A DNA stretch of 64,000 nt from Bradyrhizobium sp. CCBAU 53340 (GTDB lineage: Bacteria; Pseudomonadota; Alphaproteobacteria; Rhizobiales; Xanthobacteraceae), in assembly GCF_015291645.1 (NCBI RefSeq), contig NZ_CP030055.1, forward strand, positions 1,488,001 through 1,552,000, read 5' to 3'. The notes beneath the pieces are model-generated. The model ran no database searches. It was given only the letters and a program-made list of their open reading frames with translations, and had not been told where the DNA came from. The first letter of the stretch is position 1, and the number at the start of each line of letters is the position of its first letter. Positions 51,063-59,929 of this stretch are shown piece by piece. A program made the position numbers and the translations under genes.

Positions 51063-52361
51063 GTGTCGTTGGGAAACGAGCAAGCCGAACCGTTCAGCGT
51101 CAAACGCGCAGCACTGGCCGCCACCGTCGGCAACATGCTCGAGTTCTACGACTTCATCACCTACAGCTTCTTCGCGATCCAGATCGGCCACACCTTCTTT
51201 CCGACCGGAAGCGAGTACGGGAGCCTGATGCTGTCGCTGGCGACGTTCGGAGCCGGCTTCGTGACGCGGCCAATCGGCGGCATCGTGCTCGGCATCTACT
51301 CCGACCGGATCGGCCGGCGGCCAGCGATGCTGCTGAGCTTTGCCTTGATGGGCGCTGCAATCCTGACCATTACGTTCACGCCGTCGTACAATTCGATCGG
51401 CCTTGCGGCGCCGATCATCGTGATCGCGGCCCGCATGGTGCAGGGTTTTGCGCTCGGCGGCGAAGTCGGACCGACCACGGCCTATCTCATCGAGATCGCG
51501 CCGCCCGAGCATCGAGCGCTGGTGGTGGCATGGCAGCCTGCGAGCCAGGAAATCGCTGCGACGACCGGGGCGCTCGTGGGCGTCATTCTCAGCAAGATCA
51601 TGGCGCCGGAGATGCTGGACCTCTATGGCTGGCGCGTGGCGTTTCTGATCGGCGCGGTTTGTCTGCCGTTCGGTGTCTGGATGCGCCGGACCTTGCCGGA
51701 GACGATCCCGCAGGCTGAAGCCGGCGTCACAGTGGAAGAAAGCACGAGTCATCTCTCCCTGGCCCGTCGCCACACCGGGCTGATCGTGCTGGCGCTGATG
51801 ATTCTGGCCAGCGGCACCATCTCGACCTATGTGACGCAATACATGACGACCTATGCGCAGAACACGTTGCATGTCTCCTCGACATTGGCCTTTGCCGTCT
51901 CGCTGGTCAGCAACGGCATCCAGTTTGCCGGCGCGCTGGTCGGCGGCTGGCTCGCCGATCGTCTCGGCCGCAAGCCGGTGATGGTCTGGCCGCAGCTCGC
52001 GATGCTGCTGCTGACCTATCCGGTCTTCCTCTGGATCGTTCATGCACCCGGCATGCTGTCGCTGCTGGCCGGCTTCGGCGTGCTCTCCGTCATTGGCTCG
52101 CTGCCCTTCACCGCGTTCTACGCGACGTTCACCGAGGCATTGCCCCAGAACATCCGCGGTGGCGTATTCGCCACCGTCTACGCGGTTGCCATCGCGAGCT
52201 TCGGCGGTACCGCGCAGCTCGTGGTGACATGGTTGCTCCATGTCACGGGCGATCCGCTGGCGCCGGCCTGGTACCTGCTGCTCGCGGCGGTCGTTGGACT
52301 GGCCGCGATGAGTCTGATGCCGGAAACTGCGCCGGTGAAACGGCGTAGGCGTCGGGTCTGA
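51063..52361 (+). CDS. MFS transporter, metabolite:H+ symporter family
   Basis: A 432-residue inner-membrane carrier with about 12 helices. It starts at GTG with the family N-terminus ATVGNMLEFYDFITYSFFAI and has DRIGRRPAMLLSF and ADRLGRKPVMVW loops between helices 2-3 and 8-9. This family takes up organic acids or similar metabolites with protons. The substrate is not evident. It is divergent from marR paralogue B, a plausible regulator. Confidence 0.9.
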   Translation: MSLGNEQAEPFSVKRAALAATVGNMLEFYDFITYSFFAIQIGHTFFPTGSEYGSLMLSLATFGAGFVTRPIGGIVLGIYSDRIGRRPAMLLSFALMGAAILTITFTPSYNSIGLAAPIIVIAARMVQGFALGGEVGPTTAYLIEIAPPEHRALVVAWQPASQEIAATTGALVGVILSKIMAPEMLDLYGWRVAFLIGAVCLPFGVWMRRTLPETIPQAEAGVTVEESTSHLSLARRHTGLIVLALMILASGTISTYVTQYMTTYAQNTLHVSSTLAFAVSLVSNGIQFAGALVGGWLADRLGRKPVMVWPQLAMLLLTYPVFLWIVHAPGMLSLLAGFGVLSVIGSLPFTAFYATFTEALPQNIRGGVFATVYAVAIASFGGTAQLVVTWLLHVTGDPLAPAWYLLLAAVVGLAAMSLMPETAPVKRRRRRV

Positions 52362-52474
52362 AGGGCCCTGCGCTCGCACGCTGGTGATTTGCGTTTCGCC
52401 GGCAATTATTGGCGAATGCGCCGCCTGAAGGATCAGGACAAGACGCCGGGGCGAGGCATCAGAAGGATCAACCG

Positions 52475-53362
52475 ATGAGTATCGACACCACCTTCACGTC
52501 CGACGTCGTAGGGCTGATCAAGCCGCCCCCGGTATCGCGCCGCGGGTTTATGAGTGCGACCGCGGCCGTCGCCGCCGGCTATACGCTTGCGGCAGGTCCC
52601 GTCCGCGCCGAGGTGATCACCACCGACACCAGTGGCCTTCAGGCGGGCGATGCCAAGATCAAGGTCGGTTCCGAAGAGATGCCGGCCTATTTCGCGCGCC
52701 CCGCGGGCAACGCCAAGGCGCCGGTGATCATCGTGGCAATGGAGATCTTCGGCCTGCACGAATACATCAAGGATGTGACGCGGCGCCTCGCCAAGCTCGG
52801 CGCCTTCGCCGTCGCGCCAGACTATTATTTCCGCAAGGGCGCCGATCTCACCAAGATCACCGAGATCAAGGACCTGCTGCAGATCGTCGATGCCAAGCCT
52901 GATGCCGAGCTGCTCTCCGATCTGGACGCGACGGTGGCCTGGGCAGGATCGCAAGGCGGCGATACCACGAAGCTCGGTATCATCGGCTTCTGCCGCGGCG
53001 GGCGTACCGTCTGGGAATATGCCGCGCATAGCGGCACGCTCAAGGCCGGCGTCGCCTTCTATGGTCCGCCGGTCGATTCGCCCAATCCGCTGTGGCCGAA
53101 GAGCCCGATGCAGCTCGCGCCCGAAATGAAGGCCCCGGTGCTCGGCCTCTATGGCGGCGCCGACACCGGCATTCCGGTCGCGCAGGTCAAGCGGCTCAAG
53201 GCGGCGCTCGAGCAGAACAAGAAGACCGCCGAGTTCAAGATCTATCCGGAAGCGCCGCACGGCTTCCATGCCGACTATCGCAGCAGCTATCGCAAGGACG
53301 CCGCGGAAGATGGCTGGAAGCAGGCGCAGGCCTGGTTCAAGAAATATGGCGTGTTGAGCTGA
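52475..53362 (+). CDS. Tat-exported dienelactone hydrolase-family protein
   Basis: A 295-residue alpha/beta hydrolase with a twin-arginine signal (VSRRGFMSATAAVAAGYTLA). The nucleophile elbow is GFCRGG (cysteine, as in dienelactone hydrolase), followed by GGADTGIP and the histidine of PHGFH. It would cleave lactones or esters in the periplasm. ATG 52475 is preferred, with AGAAGG nearby; an in-frame ATG at 52409 adds only polar residues. It follows the MFS gene by 113 bases and may be co-transcribed. Confidence 0.9.
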   Translation: MSIDTTFTSDVVGLIKPPPVSRRGFMSATAAVAAGYTLAAGPVRAEVITTDTSGLQAGDAKIKVGSEEMPAYFARPAGNAKAPVIIVAMEIFGLHEYIKDVTRRLAKLGAFAVAPDYYFRKGADLTKITEIKDLLQIVDAKPDAELLSDLDATVAWAGSQGGDTTKLGIIGFCRGGRTVWEYAAHSGTLKAGVAFYGPPVDSPNPLWPKSPMQLAPEMKAPVLGLYGGADTGIPVAQVKRLKAALEQNKKTAEFKIYPEAPHGFHADYRSSYRKDAAEDGWKQAQAWFKKYGVLS

Positions 53363-53402
53363 CGTTGGACATCAAGGGGCGGCTGATCGACCGCCCTTTG
53401 TC

Positions 53403-54260
53403 TTAAGGCGAAAGCTTCGCCTCTCCCGCGCGCCGCAGCGCATCGAGGCCGTGCCGATAGGTCGGATAGGCCAGCGTGACGCCGAGTTCTCGCTTCAGTC
53501 GCGCGTTGGAGACGCGGGCGCTGCTGGCATAGAAGCTGCGCGCCATCGTCGACATCTCGGCGGTCGCGAAGGCTTCTTCGGCCGGCGGCGCAATGCCCAT
53601 CAGCTGCGCGGCATAGCTGATCACGTCCTGCGGCGGCGCGGGCTCGTCGTCGCAGACGTTCCAGGTGCCGCCCCCGCCATGGTTGATCGCGGCCATGATC
53701 GCGCTCGCGATGTCGTCGACATGAATGCGGTTGAAGACCTGGCCGGGCTTGATGATGCGGCGTGCGGTACCGCTGCGTAGCGTCACCAGCGCGTTGCGGC
53801 CGGGGCCGTAGATGCCGGCAAGCCGCAGGATCGCGATATTGCCACGGGCCGTGTCGGTCCAGGCCTGCTCTGCCGCGACCCGCAGCCGCGCGCGGTCGAG
53901 GGAAGATTGCGGCGGCGTGCTCTCGTCGACCCATCCGCCGGCGTGATCGCCGTAGACGCCGATGGTGGAGAGATAGACCACCTTGCGGCGACCGGCGGCC
54001 ACCACATCGCCGAGCGCTGCGAGTGCGGGATCTCCGCTGCTGCCCGGTGGGATCGATATCAGGAGGACGTCAGCGTCGCTGATGCGCTGGACCGTCGCGC
54101 CGGCCGGACGGCTGTCGGAAAGGCCATGCAGCTCGATCCCGGCAAGATCATCCCGCTTGGCGGGATCGCGGACCGTGCCGGCGATATGCGAGAAGCTGCC
54201 GCCGAACCTGCGGACGAAATGCCGGGCGCTATAACCGAGGCCGAGGATGAAGAGCCGCAT
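53403..54260 (-). CDS. SDR/NAD-dependent epimerase-like protein (YeeZ type)
   Basis: A 285-residue protein with an N-terminal Rossmann motif GLGYSARHF and YLSTIGVYGDHAGGWVDE, which holds the catalytic Ser and Tyr positions of atypical sugar-nucleotide epimerases. The substrate is unknown. The ATG at 54260 is chosen because the upstream frame is arginine-rich and overlaps the divergent HAD gene region. It is convergent with the hydrolase gene and divergent from the HAD gene. Confidence 0.85.
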   Translation of the reverse strand: MRLFILGLGYSARHFVRRFGGSFSHIAGTVRDPAKRDDLAGIELHGLSDSRPAGATVQRISDADVLLISIPPGSSGDPALAALGDVVAAGRRKVVYLSTIGVYGDHAGGWVDESTPPQSSLDRARLRVAAEQAWTDTARGNIAILRLAGIYGPGRNALVTLRSGTARRIIKPGQVFNRIHVDDIASAIMAAINHGGGGTWNVCDDEPAPPQDVISYAAQLMGIAPPAEEAFATAEMSTMARSFYASSARVSNARLKRELGVTLAYPTYRHGLDALRRAGEAKLSP

Positions 54261-54408
54261 GCGTCTGCCGTGCCGGGTTCGAGTTCCAGATCGCGCGAAG
54301 CCCGCGCGTCCTCGCTCATAAGAGATTTTTGGGGCCGGCAAAAGATATTGCGATTTTACTCGCCGGCCGCTGCAGGCGATGGTCGCTCGTGACAGGGAGG
54401 CGTCGACC

Positions 54409-55155
54409 ATGCAGGCAGAAACGATCGCGCCAGCGGATGCGGCGGAGCTGATCCGAAACGCTGCCGCGCTGATCTTCGATGTCGACGGCACCCTGGCCGA
54501 GACGGAGGAGCTGCATCGGCGCGCTTTCAACCTCGCCTTCGCCCGTCACGGTCTCGACTGGCAGTGGGACCGTGCCGTCTACAAGGACCTGCTGCGGGTG
54601 ACCGGCGGCAAGGAGCGCATTCGTGCCTACCACACCAGGCAATGGATCGCGCCGCCCTTGTCGGACGCTGATATCGCCGAACTGCACAGCATCAAGACCG
54701 CACACTACGCCGAGCTGGTCGAGACCGGTTGCTGCGCCTTGCGGCCCGGCGTGGCGGAACTGCTCACGGCGGCAAAGGCGCGCGGCCAGCGGCTTGCGAT
54801 CGCGACCACCACTTCGCACGGCAATATCGAGGCGCTGCTGTCGCGGGCGCTGGGAGCACAATGGGCCGCGGCTTTCGACGCGATCGTGGCCGGCGATGAT
54901 GTCAGGGACAAGAAGCCGGCACCCGACGTCTATCTCGAGATCCTGGCGCGGCTGAAGCTTCAACCGTCCGACTGCGTCGCGATCGAGGATTCCGCCAACG
55001 GGCTGGTCGCGGCCTCGCGGGCCAGCATTCCCGTGCTCATCACCCGCAGCATGTACTTCCGCGATGATGACTTCCGGGACGCCCGGTTCGTGCTGGATGA
55101 CCTGTCGGACCTCGCCATCGAACCGAAAATCTCAAAACAACCCCATGCACAGTAG
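54409..55155 (+). CDS. HAD-superfamily phosphatase, CbbY-like
   Basis: A 248-residue hydrolase with the HAD motif I FDVDGTLAETEE, a helical cap after it (HRRAFNLAFARHGLDWQWD), motif II ATTTSHGN, and motifs III and IV (DKKPAPDVYLE, AIEDSANGLVAA). CbbY enzymes dephosphorylate sugar phosphates such as xylulose-1,5-bisphosphate, but this genome segment has no cbb genes, so another sugar phosphate is possible. ATG 54409 has GGGAGG eight bases upstream. Confidence 0.9.
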   Translation: MQAETIAPADAAELIRNAAALIFDVDGTLAETEELHRRAFNLAFARHGLDWQWDRAVYKDLLRVTGGKERIRAYHTRQWIAPPLSDADIAELHSIKTAHYAELVETGCCALRPGVAELLTAAKARGQRLAIATTTSHGNIEALLSRALGAQWAAAFDAIVAGDDVRDKKPAPDVYLEILARLKLQPSDCVAIEDSANGLVAASRASIPVLITRSMYFRDDDFRDARFVLDDLSDLAIEPKISKQPHAQ

Positions 55156-55168
55156 AGCGCCGTCGCGG

Positions 55169-55576
55169 TCAGTGCACCCGGTGGCTCGCTCTATCGTCCT
55201 CAGCCTGCTCGACAATCTGTGCAATCGGGCTCGACTGGTGGTGCACCAGGCGCCAGTCGTCGCCGACGCGGCGAAAATGGTTGGCGGCGGCGAGCGCGGT
55301 GCCGTCGACGATCTCGATGCAAAGCACGCGGGCACTGTCGCCGTCGACGATCGCCTGCGGCTCGGCGCAGACGATCTGCGGTCGTTCCGGGTTCTGCAGG
55401 ATGTCGCGCCAGCTTCCGATCACCGTGGCATGGCCGACGATCGCAGGCCAGCCGGGATGAATGCAGGAAATGGCGTCGTCATCCGCCCACATCCGTTTCA
55501 TGCCGTCAAAATCGCCCGTCGAAAAGGCGGCGTAGAAAGCTGCGTTCGCGGCGATGACCTTGCTGTCCTTTGCCAT
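55169..55576 (-). CDS. NTF2/SnoaL-like protein
   Basis: A 135-residue single-domain protein starting MAKDSKVIAANAAFYAAFST, with MKRMWADDDAISCIHPGWPA and VHHQSSP at the end. This is the SnoaL_3/DUF4440 fold; members are diverse enzymes or binding proteins. No role can be assigned. It is convergent with the HAD gene, 13 bases apart. The ATG at 55576 is chosen because the upstream frame lacks family features. Confidence 0.85.
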   Translation of the reverse strand: MAKDSKVIAANAAFYAAFSTGDFDGMKRMWADDDAISCIHPGWPAIVGHATVIGSWRDILQNPERPQIVCAEPQAIVDGDSARVLCIEIVDGTALAAANHFRRVGDDWRLVHHQSSPIAQIVEQAEDDRASHRVH

Positions 55577-55665
55577 GCCTCTCGGGTGGGGCAACGGCAG
55601 GCAAAAATCAAGCGCGACTTCAGTCCGACTTTGAACGCAGTGCAGCATCGCTGCCCACTTTCTGG

Positions 55666-57147
55666 TCACGCCGAAACCAGCGTCTCCACCGCGCGCCGCG
55701 CCCCGTCCTTGTAGAGACGTCCGAGCGCCGCAGTCACGGCCTCGCGCAGGCGCGGATCGGCACCGAGCGGCCCGAACACCTTGGTCACGCCGAGCAATGC
55801 GGGCGCGAGCCGTTCCGCGACTGGGCCGGCCTCACGCGCCAGGCTTGCGAACTCGCCTGCGAGGGGATCGCGCACGTCGATCGCGCGACCCTGCTCGTCG
55901 AGCGCGGTGACGTAGCGCATCCAGCCGGCCACCGCGAGCGCATGCGTCGCGATCGGCAGGCCCCTGGCGAGGCGATCCTGCATCGCGCCGAGCAGGCGTT
56001 GCGGCAGCTTTTGCGAGCCGTCCATCGCGATCTGCCAGGTGCGATGATGCAGCGCCGGATTGGCGAAGCGCTCGAGCAGCGAGGCGCGATAGGCGGCAAG
56101 GTCGGTGCCTGATGGCATCGTCAGCGTTACCGCGGCTTCTTCCATCACCTGCGCGGCGAGGCGCGCGAAATGCGGATCGACCATCGTGTCGGCGATGGTC
56201 TTGTAGCCGGCGAGATAGCCGAGATAGGCGAGCGCCGAATGGCTGGCGTTGAGCAGCCGCAGCTTCATCAGCTCGAACGGCTTGACGTCGGTGACGAGTT
56301 CAACGCCCGCGGCCGCGAGATCCGGGCGGCCCGCGCAGAAGCGATCCTCGACCACCCATTGCGTGAATGGCTCGGTCATCACAGGCCAGGCGTCGCGCAT
56401 CCCGAGCGCTGCAGCGACCGCTTCACGGTCTGCATCCGTTGTCTCAGGCACGATGCGGTCGACCATGGTGCAGGGGAAGGCGACGACATCGGCGATCCAC
56501 TTGCCGAGGTCCTTCGAGCGAAGCGCGGCGAACTGCGTCACGATCCGCTGCACGGTGTGGCCGTTGGCGGCGAGATTGTCGCAGCACAGCACGGTGAAAG
56601 GTTGAAGGCCAAGCGCCCGCCGACGTGCCAGCGCCGCCACGATGAAGCCCGGTGCCGAGCGCGGCGCGTCAAGATTGTTCAGGTCGTGCACGACGTCAGC
56701 ATGCCGCTCGTCGAGATCGCCGGTCTGCGGCGTGTGGCAATAGCCCTTCTCGGTGACCGTGAGCGAGACGATGCGAATGGCACGATCGGCCATCCGCTCG
56801 ACCAGCGCAGCCGGCTTCTCGCGGGCGACGACACTGTCGAGCAGTGCGCCGATGACGCGATGCTCGGTGCCTTCGGCGGCGCGCACGGCGACGGTGTAAA
56901 GGTGATCCTGCGGGGCGAGGGCGTCACGCGTCGCGGGGCTGCGCAGGCTCGCGCCGACAATGCCCCAGGAACTGGCCGATGACGTGGATCCCGCCGCAAG
57001 GCAATCATCGACGACGACAGCCTGATGGGCGCGGTGAAACGCGCCAAGACCGAGATGCACGATGCCTGGAGTGACGCGCGAACGGTCATAGGCCGGGCGG
57101 CGGATGCGAGGCGCCAGCCGGTCGAGATTGGCGCTCATAAGGCGCAT
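55666..57147 (-). CDS. Mannitol dehydrogenase-family oxidoreductase, probable fructuronate reductase (UxuB-like)
   Basis: A 493-residue enzyme of the long-chain mannitol dehydrogenase family. The N-terminal NAD motif is GIVHLGLGAFHRAHQ, and the active-site segment KLRLLNASHSALAYLGYLAG carries the catalytic lysine, asparagine and histidine. In a cluster with UxuA the likely reaction is interconversion of D-fructuronate and D-mannonate. Polyol oxidation is the alternative. It is divergent from a GntR gene with an operator between them. The start is ATG 57147. Confidence 0.88.
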   Translation of the reverse strand: MRLMSANLDRLAPRIRRPAYDRSRVTPGIVHLGLGAFHRAHQAVVVDDCLAAGSTSSASSWGIVGASLRSPATRDALAPQDHLYTVAVRAAEGTEHRVIGALLDSVVAREKPAALVERMADRAIRIVSLTVTEKGYCHTPQTGDLDERHADVVHDLNNLDAPRSAPGFIVAALARRRALGLQPFTVLCCDNLAANGHTVQRIVTQFAALRSKDLGKWIADVVAFPCTMVDRIVPETTDADREAVAAALGMRDAWPVMTEPFTQWVVEDRFCAGRPDLAAAGVELVTDVKPFELMKLRLLNASHSALAYLGYLAGYKTIADTMVDPHFARLAAQVMEEAAVTLTMPSGTDLAAYRASLLERFANPALHHRTWQIAMDGSQKLPQRLLGAMQDRLARGLPIATHALAVAGWMRYVTALDEQGRAIDVRDPLAGEFASLAREAGPVAERLAPALLGVTKVFGPLGADPRLREAVTAALGRLYKDGARRAVETLVSA

Positions 57148-57210
57148 GGACGTCTCCCTCTGCTTTGCCGCTGCTTGACATGGCGGCCATATCAGGTCAA
57201 TGCTCCGGTC

Positions 57211-57227
57211 AATTGGTAAGACCAATT
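57211..57227. promoter_or_regulatory. GntR/FadR-type operator
   Basis: AATTGGTAAGACCAATT is a perfect 17-base palindrome around AAG and contains TGGT, three bases, ACCA, the usual operator form for the FadR branch of GntR regulators. It lies 63 bases before the dehydrogenase start and 65 before the regulator start, so one bound dimer could control both. Confidence 0.8.
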
Positions 57228-57292
57228 TTCCAAAATTGGCGGGCCGCCGGGCTGGAAAGCCGTCTTGGCGCGACCCTTTCGGGGAGGCCAGC

Positions 57293-58087
57293 GTGCCGCT
57301 GGAAGCTGTGGAGGCGAGACGGCTCTATCGCCAGGTCGCCGATCAATTGCGAAGCCTGATCGACAGCGGCGAGTACGCGGTCGGCAGCCGTTTGCCGACC
57401 GAGCGCGAGCTCGCCGATCAGCTCAAGGTCTCGCGGCCGACGGTGCGCGAAGCCCTGATCGCGCTCGAGGTGGAGGGGCGCGTCCGCATCCGCGTCGGGT
57501 CCGGCATCTATGTGACCGAGCCTGCCGACGCCACGCCGGTTCCTTCAGCCGTCATCGAAGGTCCGTTCGAGCTGCTGCGTGCCCGCGAATTCCTGGAAAG
57601 CGCCATTGCCGAGCAGGCCGCGCGGGTGGCGACCAAGGATGACATCGCCCGCATCGACGCGGCCCTCGACGCGATGGAGAATGTCGAACATCCCGGCGAG
57701 GCCTCGATGGTCCATGATCGCGCTTTCCATGTCGCGATCGCCGGCTGTCTCGGCAATGCCGTGCTGGTGCGCGTGGTCGGCGAGCTGTTCGATCAGCGCC
57801 TCAATCCCTATTTCGCGCAGCTTGCACATTATTTCGAGAATCCGGGCACTTGGCGTACTGCGCTCGACGAGCATCGGGCCGTGCGCGACGCCATTGCGGC
57901 GCGCCGGCCAATGACCGCTCACGACGCCATGCGCGACCACCTTGCGCATTCGCAGGAGCGCTTTGCGCAGAACTTTGGCGCTGAGACAGGCGCAGGGGCG
58001 CCGGTGGCGCGATCCGCGGCCGCGCCGGCGAAACCAAAGCGAGCGTCAAACAAAGCCGCCAAGAGCAGCGGCGGCCGACGACGATGA
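57293..58087 (+). CDS. GntR-family (FadR branch) transcriptional regulator
   Basis: A 264-residue regulator. The N-terminal winged helix is RLYRQVADQLRSLIDSGEYA and SRPTVREALIALEVEGRVRI, followed by GSGIYV. The C-terminal all-helical FCD domain has metal-ligand positions in MVHDRAFHVAIAG, EHRAVRDAI and HDAMRDHL. A lysine-rich tail ends the protein. The GTG at 57293 is chosen, with GGGGAGG eight bases before. It probably represses the surrounding sugar-acid genes and responds to a hexuronate intermediate. Confidence 0.92.
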   Translation: MPLEAVEARRLYRQVADQLRSLIDSGEYAVGSRLPTERELADQLKVSRPTVREALIALEVEGRVRIRVGSGIYVTEPADATPVPSAVIEGPFELLRAREFLESAIAEQAARVATKDDIARIDAALDAMENVEHPGEASMVHDRAFHVAIAGCLGNAVLVRVVGELFDQRLNPYFAQLAHYFENPGTWRTALDEHRAVRDAIAARRPMTAHDAMRDHLAHSQERFAQNFGAETGAGAPVARSAAAPAKPKRASNKAAKSSGGRRR

Positions 58088-58096
58088 GATTGGGCG

Positions 58097-58120
58097 ACCC
58101 GCCCCGATTCCAGGGCGGGT
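58097..58120 (+). terminator. Hairpin between gntR and dctP (attenuator or weak terminator)
   Basis: ACCCGCCC (58097-58104) pairs with GGGCGGGT (58113-58120) around an eight-base loop. There is no T-tract, so it may be a weak terminator or a processing barrier that separates regulator and transporter expression. Confidence 0.55.
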
Positions 58121-58156
58121 GAACAAGAAGCAGACTTAGTCAGTGGAGGATATTCA

Positions 58157-59134
58157 GTGTTGAAGAAAACGACGATGGTTCTGGCGATGTCGGTCGCCGC
58201 AATGTTTGCGACCACCGGGGCCGGCATGGCGCAGACCAAGCTGAAATGGGCCCATGTCTACGAGACCTCGGAGCCGTTCCACACCGCATCGGTGTGGGCC
58301 GCGCAGGAGATCGGCAAGCGCACCAACGGGCGCTACCAGATCGACGTCTATCCGGCCTCGCAGCTCGGCAAGGAAGCCGACATCAACCAGGGGCTCTCGC
58401 TCGGCTCGGTCGATATCATCATCTCCGGCTCGAGCTTCGCGGCCAAGAGCTTCCCGCCGATCGGCGTGACTTATTATCCCTACACCTTCCGCGACGCCGA
58501 TCATCTGCTGGCCTACACCAAGAGCGACATCTTCAAGGAGCTCGCCAAGGGCTATGAAGAGAAGAGCGGCCACCACATCGTCGCGGTGACCTATTACGGC
58601 GTGCGCCAGACCTCGTCGAACAAGCCGATCAAGACCTGCGCCGACATGAAGGGCCTGAAGATGCGCGTGCCCGACGTGCCGGCCTACCTTGCGATGCCGC
58701 GCGCCTGCGGCGCCAACACCGCGCCGATCGCGTTCGCCGAAGTCTATCTCGCACTCCAGAACGGCACGGTCGAGGCACAGGAGAACCCGCTGACCACGAT
58801 CGAGGCCAAGAAGTTCTACGAGGTGCAGAAGCACATCGTGCTGACCGGCCATATCGTCGACCACCTCAATACGGTGATCGCGGGCGCGCTCTGGAAGAAG
58901 CTCAGCGACGAGGACAAGAAGATCTTCACCGACGTCGCTCAGGAAGCCGCGGCCAAGGCGACCGAGGAGATCAAGCAGAACGAGGCCAAGCTAGTCGCCT
59001 TCTTCAAGGAGAAGGGCCTGACCGTGACCGAGGTCGACAAGAACGAATTCCGCGACGCCGTTCTCAAGAACGTTCCGTTCGAGACCTTCGGCTATCGCAA
59101 AGCCGACTGGGAGCGGATCCAGGCGGTGAAATAA
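58157..59134 (+). CDS. dctP: TRAP transporter substrate-binding protein DctP
   Basis: A 325-residue periplasmic binding protein. It has a signal peptide (TTMVLAMSVAAMFATTGAGM), then LKWAHVYETSEPFHTASVWA, and a conserved central region (LKMRVPDVPAYLAMPRACGA, NGTVEAQENPLTTI). The arginine in MRVP usually binds the carboxylate of the ligand. By context the ligand is a sugar acid such as gulonate or mannonate. It starts at GTG with a GGAGG nearby. Confidence 0.93.
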   Translation: MLKKTTMVLAMSVAAMFATTGAGMAQTKLKWAHVYETSEPFHTASVWAAQEIGKRTNGRYQIDVYPASQLGKEADINQGLSLGSVDIIISGSSFAAKSFPPIGVTYYPYTFRDADHLLAYTKSDIFKELAKGYEEKSGHHIVAVTYYGVRQTSSNKPIKTCADMKGLKMRVPDVPAYLAMPRACGANTAPIAFAEVYLALQNGTVEAQENPLTTIEAKKFYEVQKHIVLTGHIVDHLNTVIAGALWKKLSDEDKKIFTDVAQEAAAKATEEIKQNEAKLVAFFKEKGLTVTEVDKNEFRDAVLKNVPFETFGYRKADWERIQAVK

Positions 59135-59140
59135 GCAAGA

Positions 59141-59275
59141 TCCTCGTGGTGAGGAGCGCGGAACGCGCGTCTCGAACCATGAAGGCCCGGGTGTCGCTCA
59201 GGCGTCGCCCGGGGCCATCCTTCGAGACGCTTGCTTTGCAAGCTCCTCAGGATGAGGAGCGGAGTTCGCAGAACT
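59141..59275. repeat. Dispersed intergenic repeat
   Basis: The arm GTCTCGAA near 59170 and the arm CCTTCGAGAC near 59219 face each other, with a CTCAGGATGAGG run after. The same CATCCTTCGAG and CTCAGGATGA cores recur at 63,815-63,880. This is a Bradyrhizobium-type intergenic repeat placed between dctP and dctQ. Confidence 0.75.
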
Positions 59276-59346
59276 AGGTCGTCGTCCGGGATCGGCTCTT
59301 CCAGCCACCCCGGACCGACGATGGAACGGTTTGAGGGAGTAACACC

Positions 59347-59925
59347 ATGTCGACCGCCGAAATACACCGGCAGATCACCGGGGAGGAGATCGCCCATACC
59401 TTCGAGGAGGAGGCGACGCCGAAGGTCGATCTCGGCATCTACGCCTTCGAGGATTGGGTGGCGCTGGCGATCTTCTGGGTGATGGCGCTCGCCGTCTTCC
59501 TCCAGTTCTTCACCCGCTACGTGCTCAACGACAGCTACGCCTGGACCGAGGAGATCGCGACCTACTGCCTGATCGGCGTGGTCTTCATCGGTGCCTCGAT
59601 GTGCGTGCGGCTGTCGCGGCACATCCAGGTCGATCTGATCTACCGCTATCTGCCTGGTGTCGTCGCGCGCACGCTGTCCACATTGATCGACCTGATCCGG
59701 ATCGTCTTCTTCGGCTACGCCATCAAGCTGGTCTGGGTCTACATCCAGATCATTGGCGATGAGTCCATGACCACGATCAACTTTCCCAAGAACTACGTCT
59801 ATTACGCGGTGCTGGCAGGCTTCGTGCTGATGTTCGCGCGCTCGCTGCAGGTCGCCCTGCAGCATCTGCGGCAGGGCTATTCGATCCTCGAACGCCCCGG
59901 CGCCTACGACGGTTTTGAAGGGTAA
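59347..59925 (+). CDS. dctQ: TRAP transporter small permease DctQ
   Basis: A 192-residue membrane protein with four helices. The typical DctQ segment FFTRYVLNDSYAWTEEIATY is present. A cytoplasmic N-terminal extension precedes it. It overlaps or abuts the large permease gene. A repeat separates it from dctP, but the operon order P-Q-M is kept. Confidence 0.92.
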   Translation: MSTAEIHRQITGEEIAHTFEEEATPKVDLGIYAFEDWVALAIFWVMALAVFLQFFTRYVLNDSYAWTEEIATYCLIGVVFIGASMCVRLSRHIQVDLIYRYLPGVVARTLSTLIDLIRIVFFGYAIKLVWVYIQIIGDESMTTINFPKNYVYYAVLAGFVLMFARSLQVALQHLRQGYSILERPGAYDGFEG

Positions 59926-59929
59926 TCTC

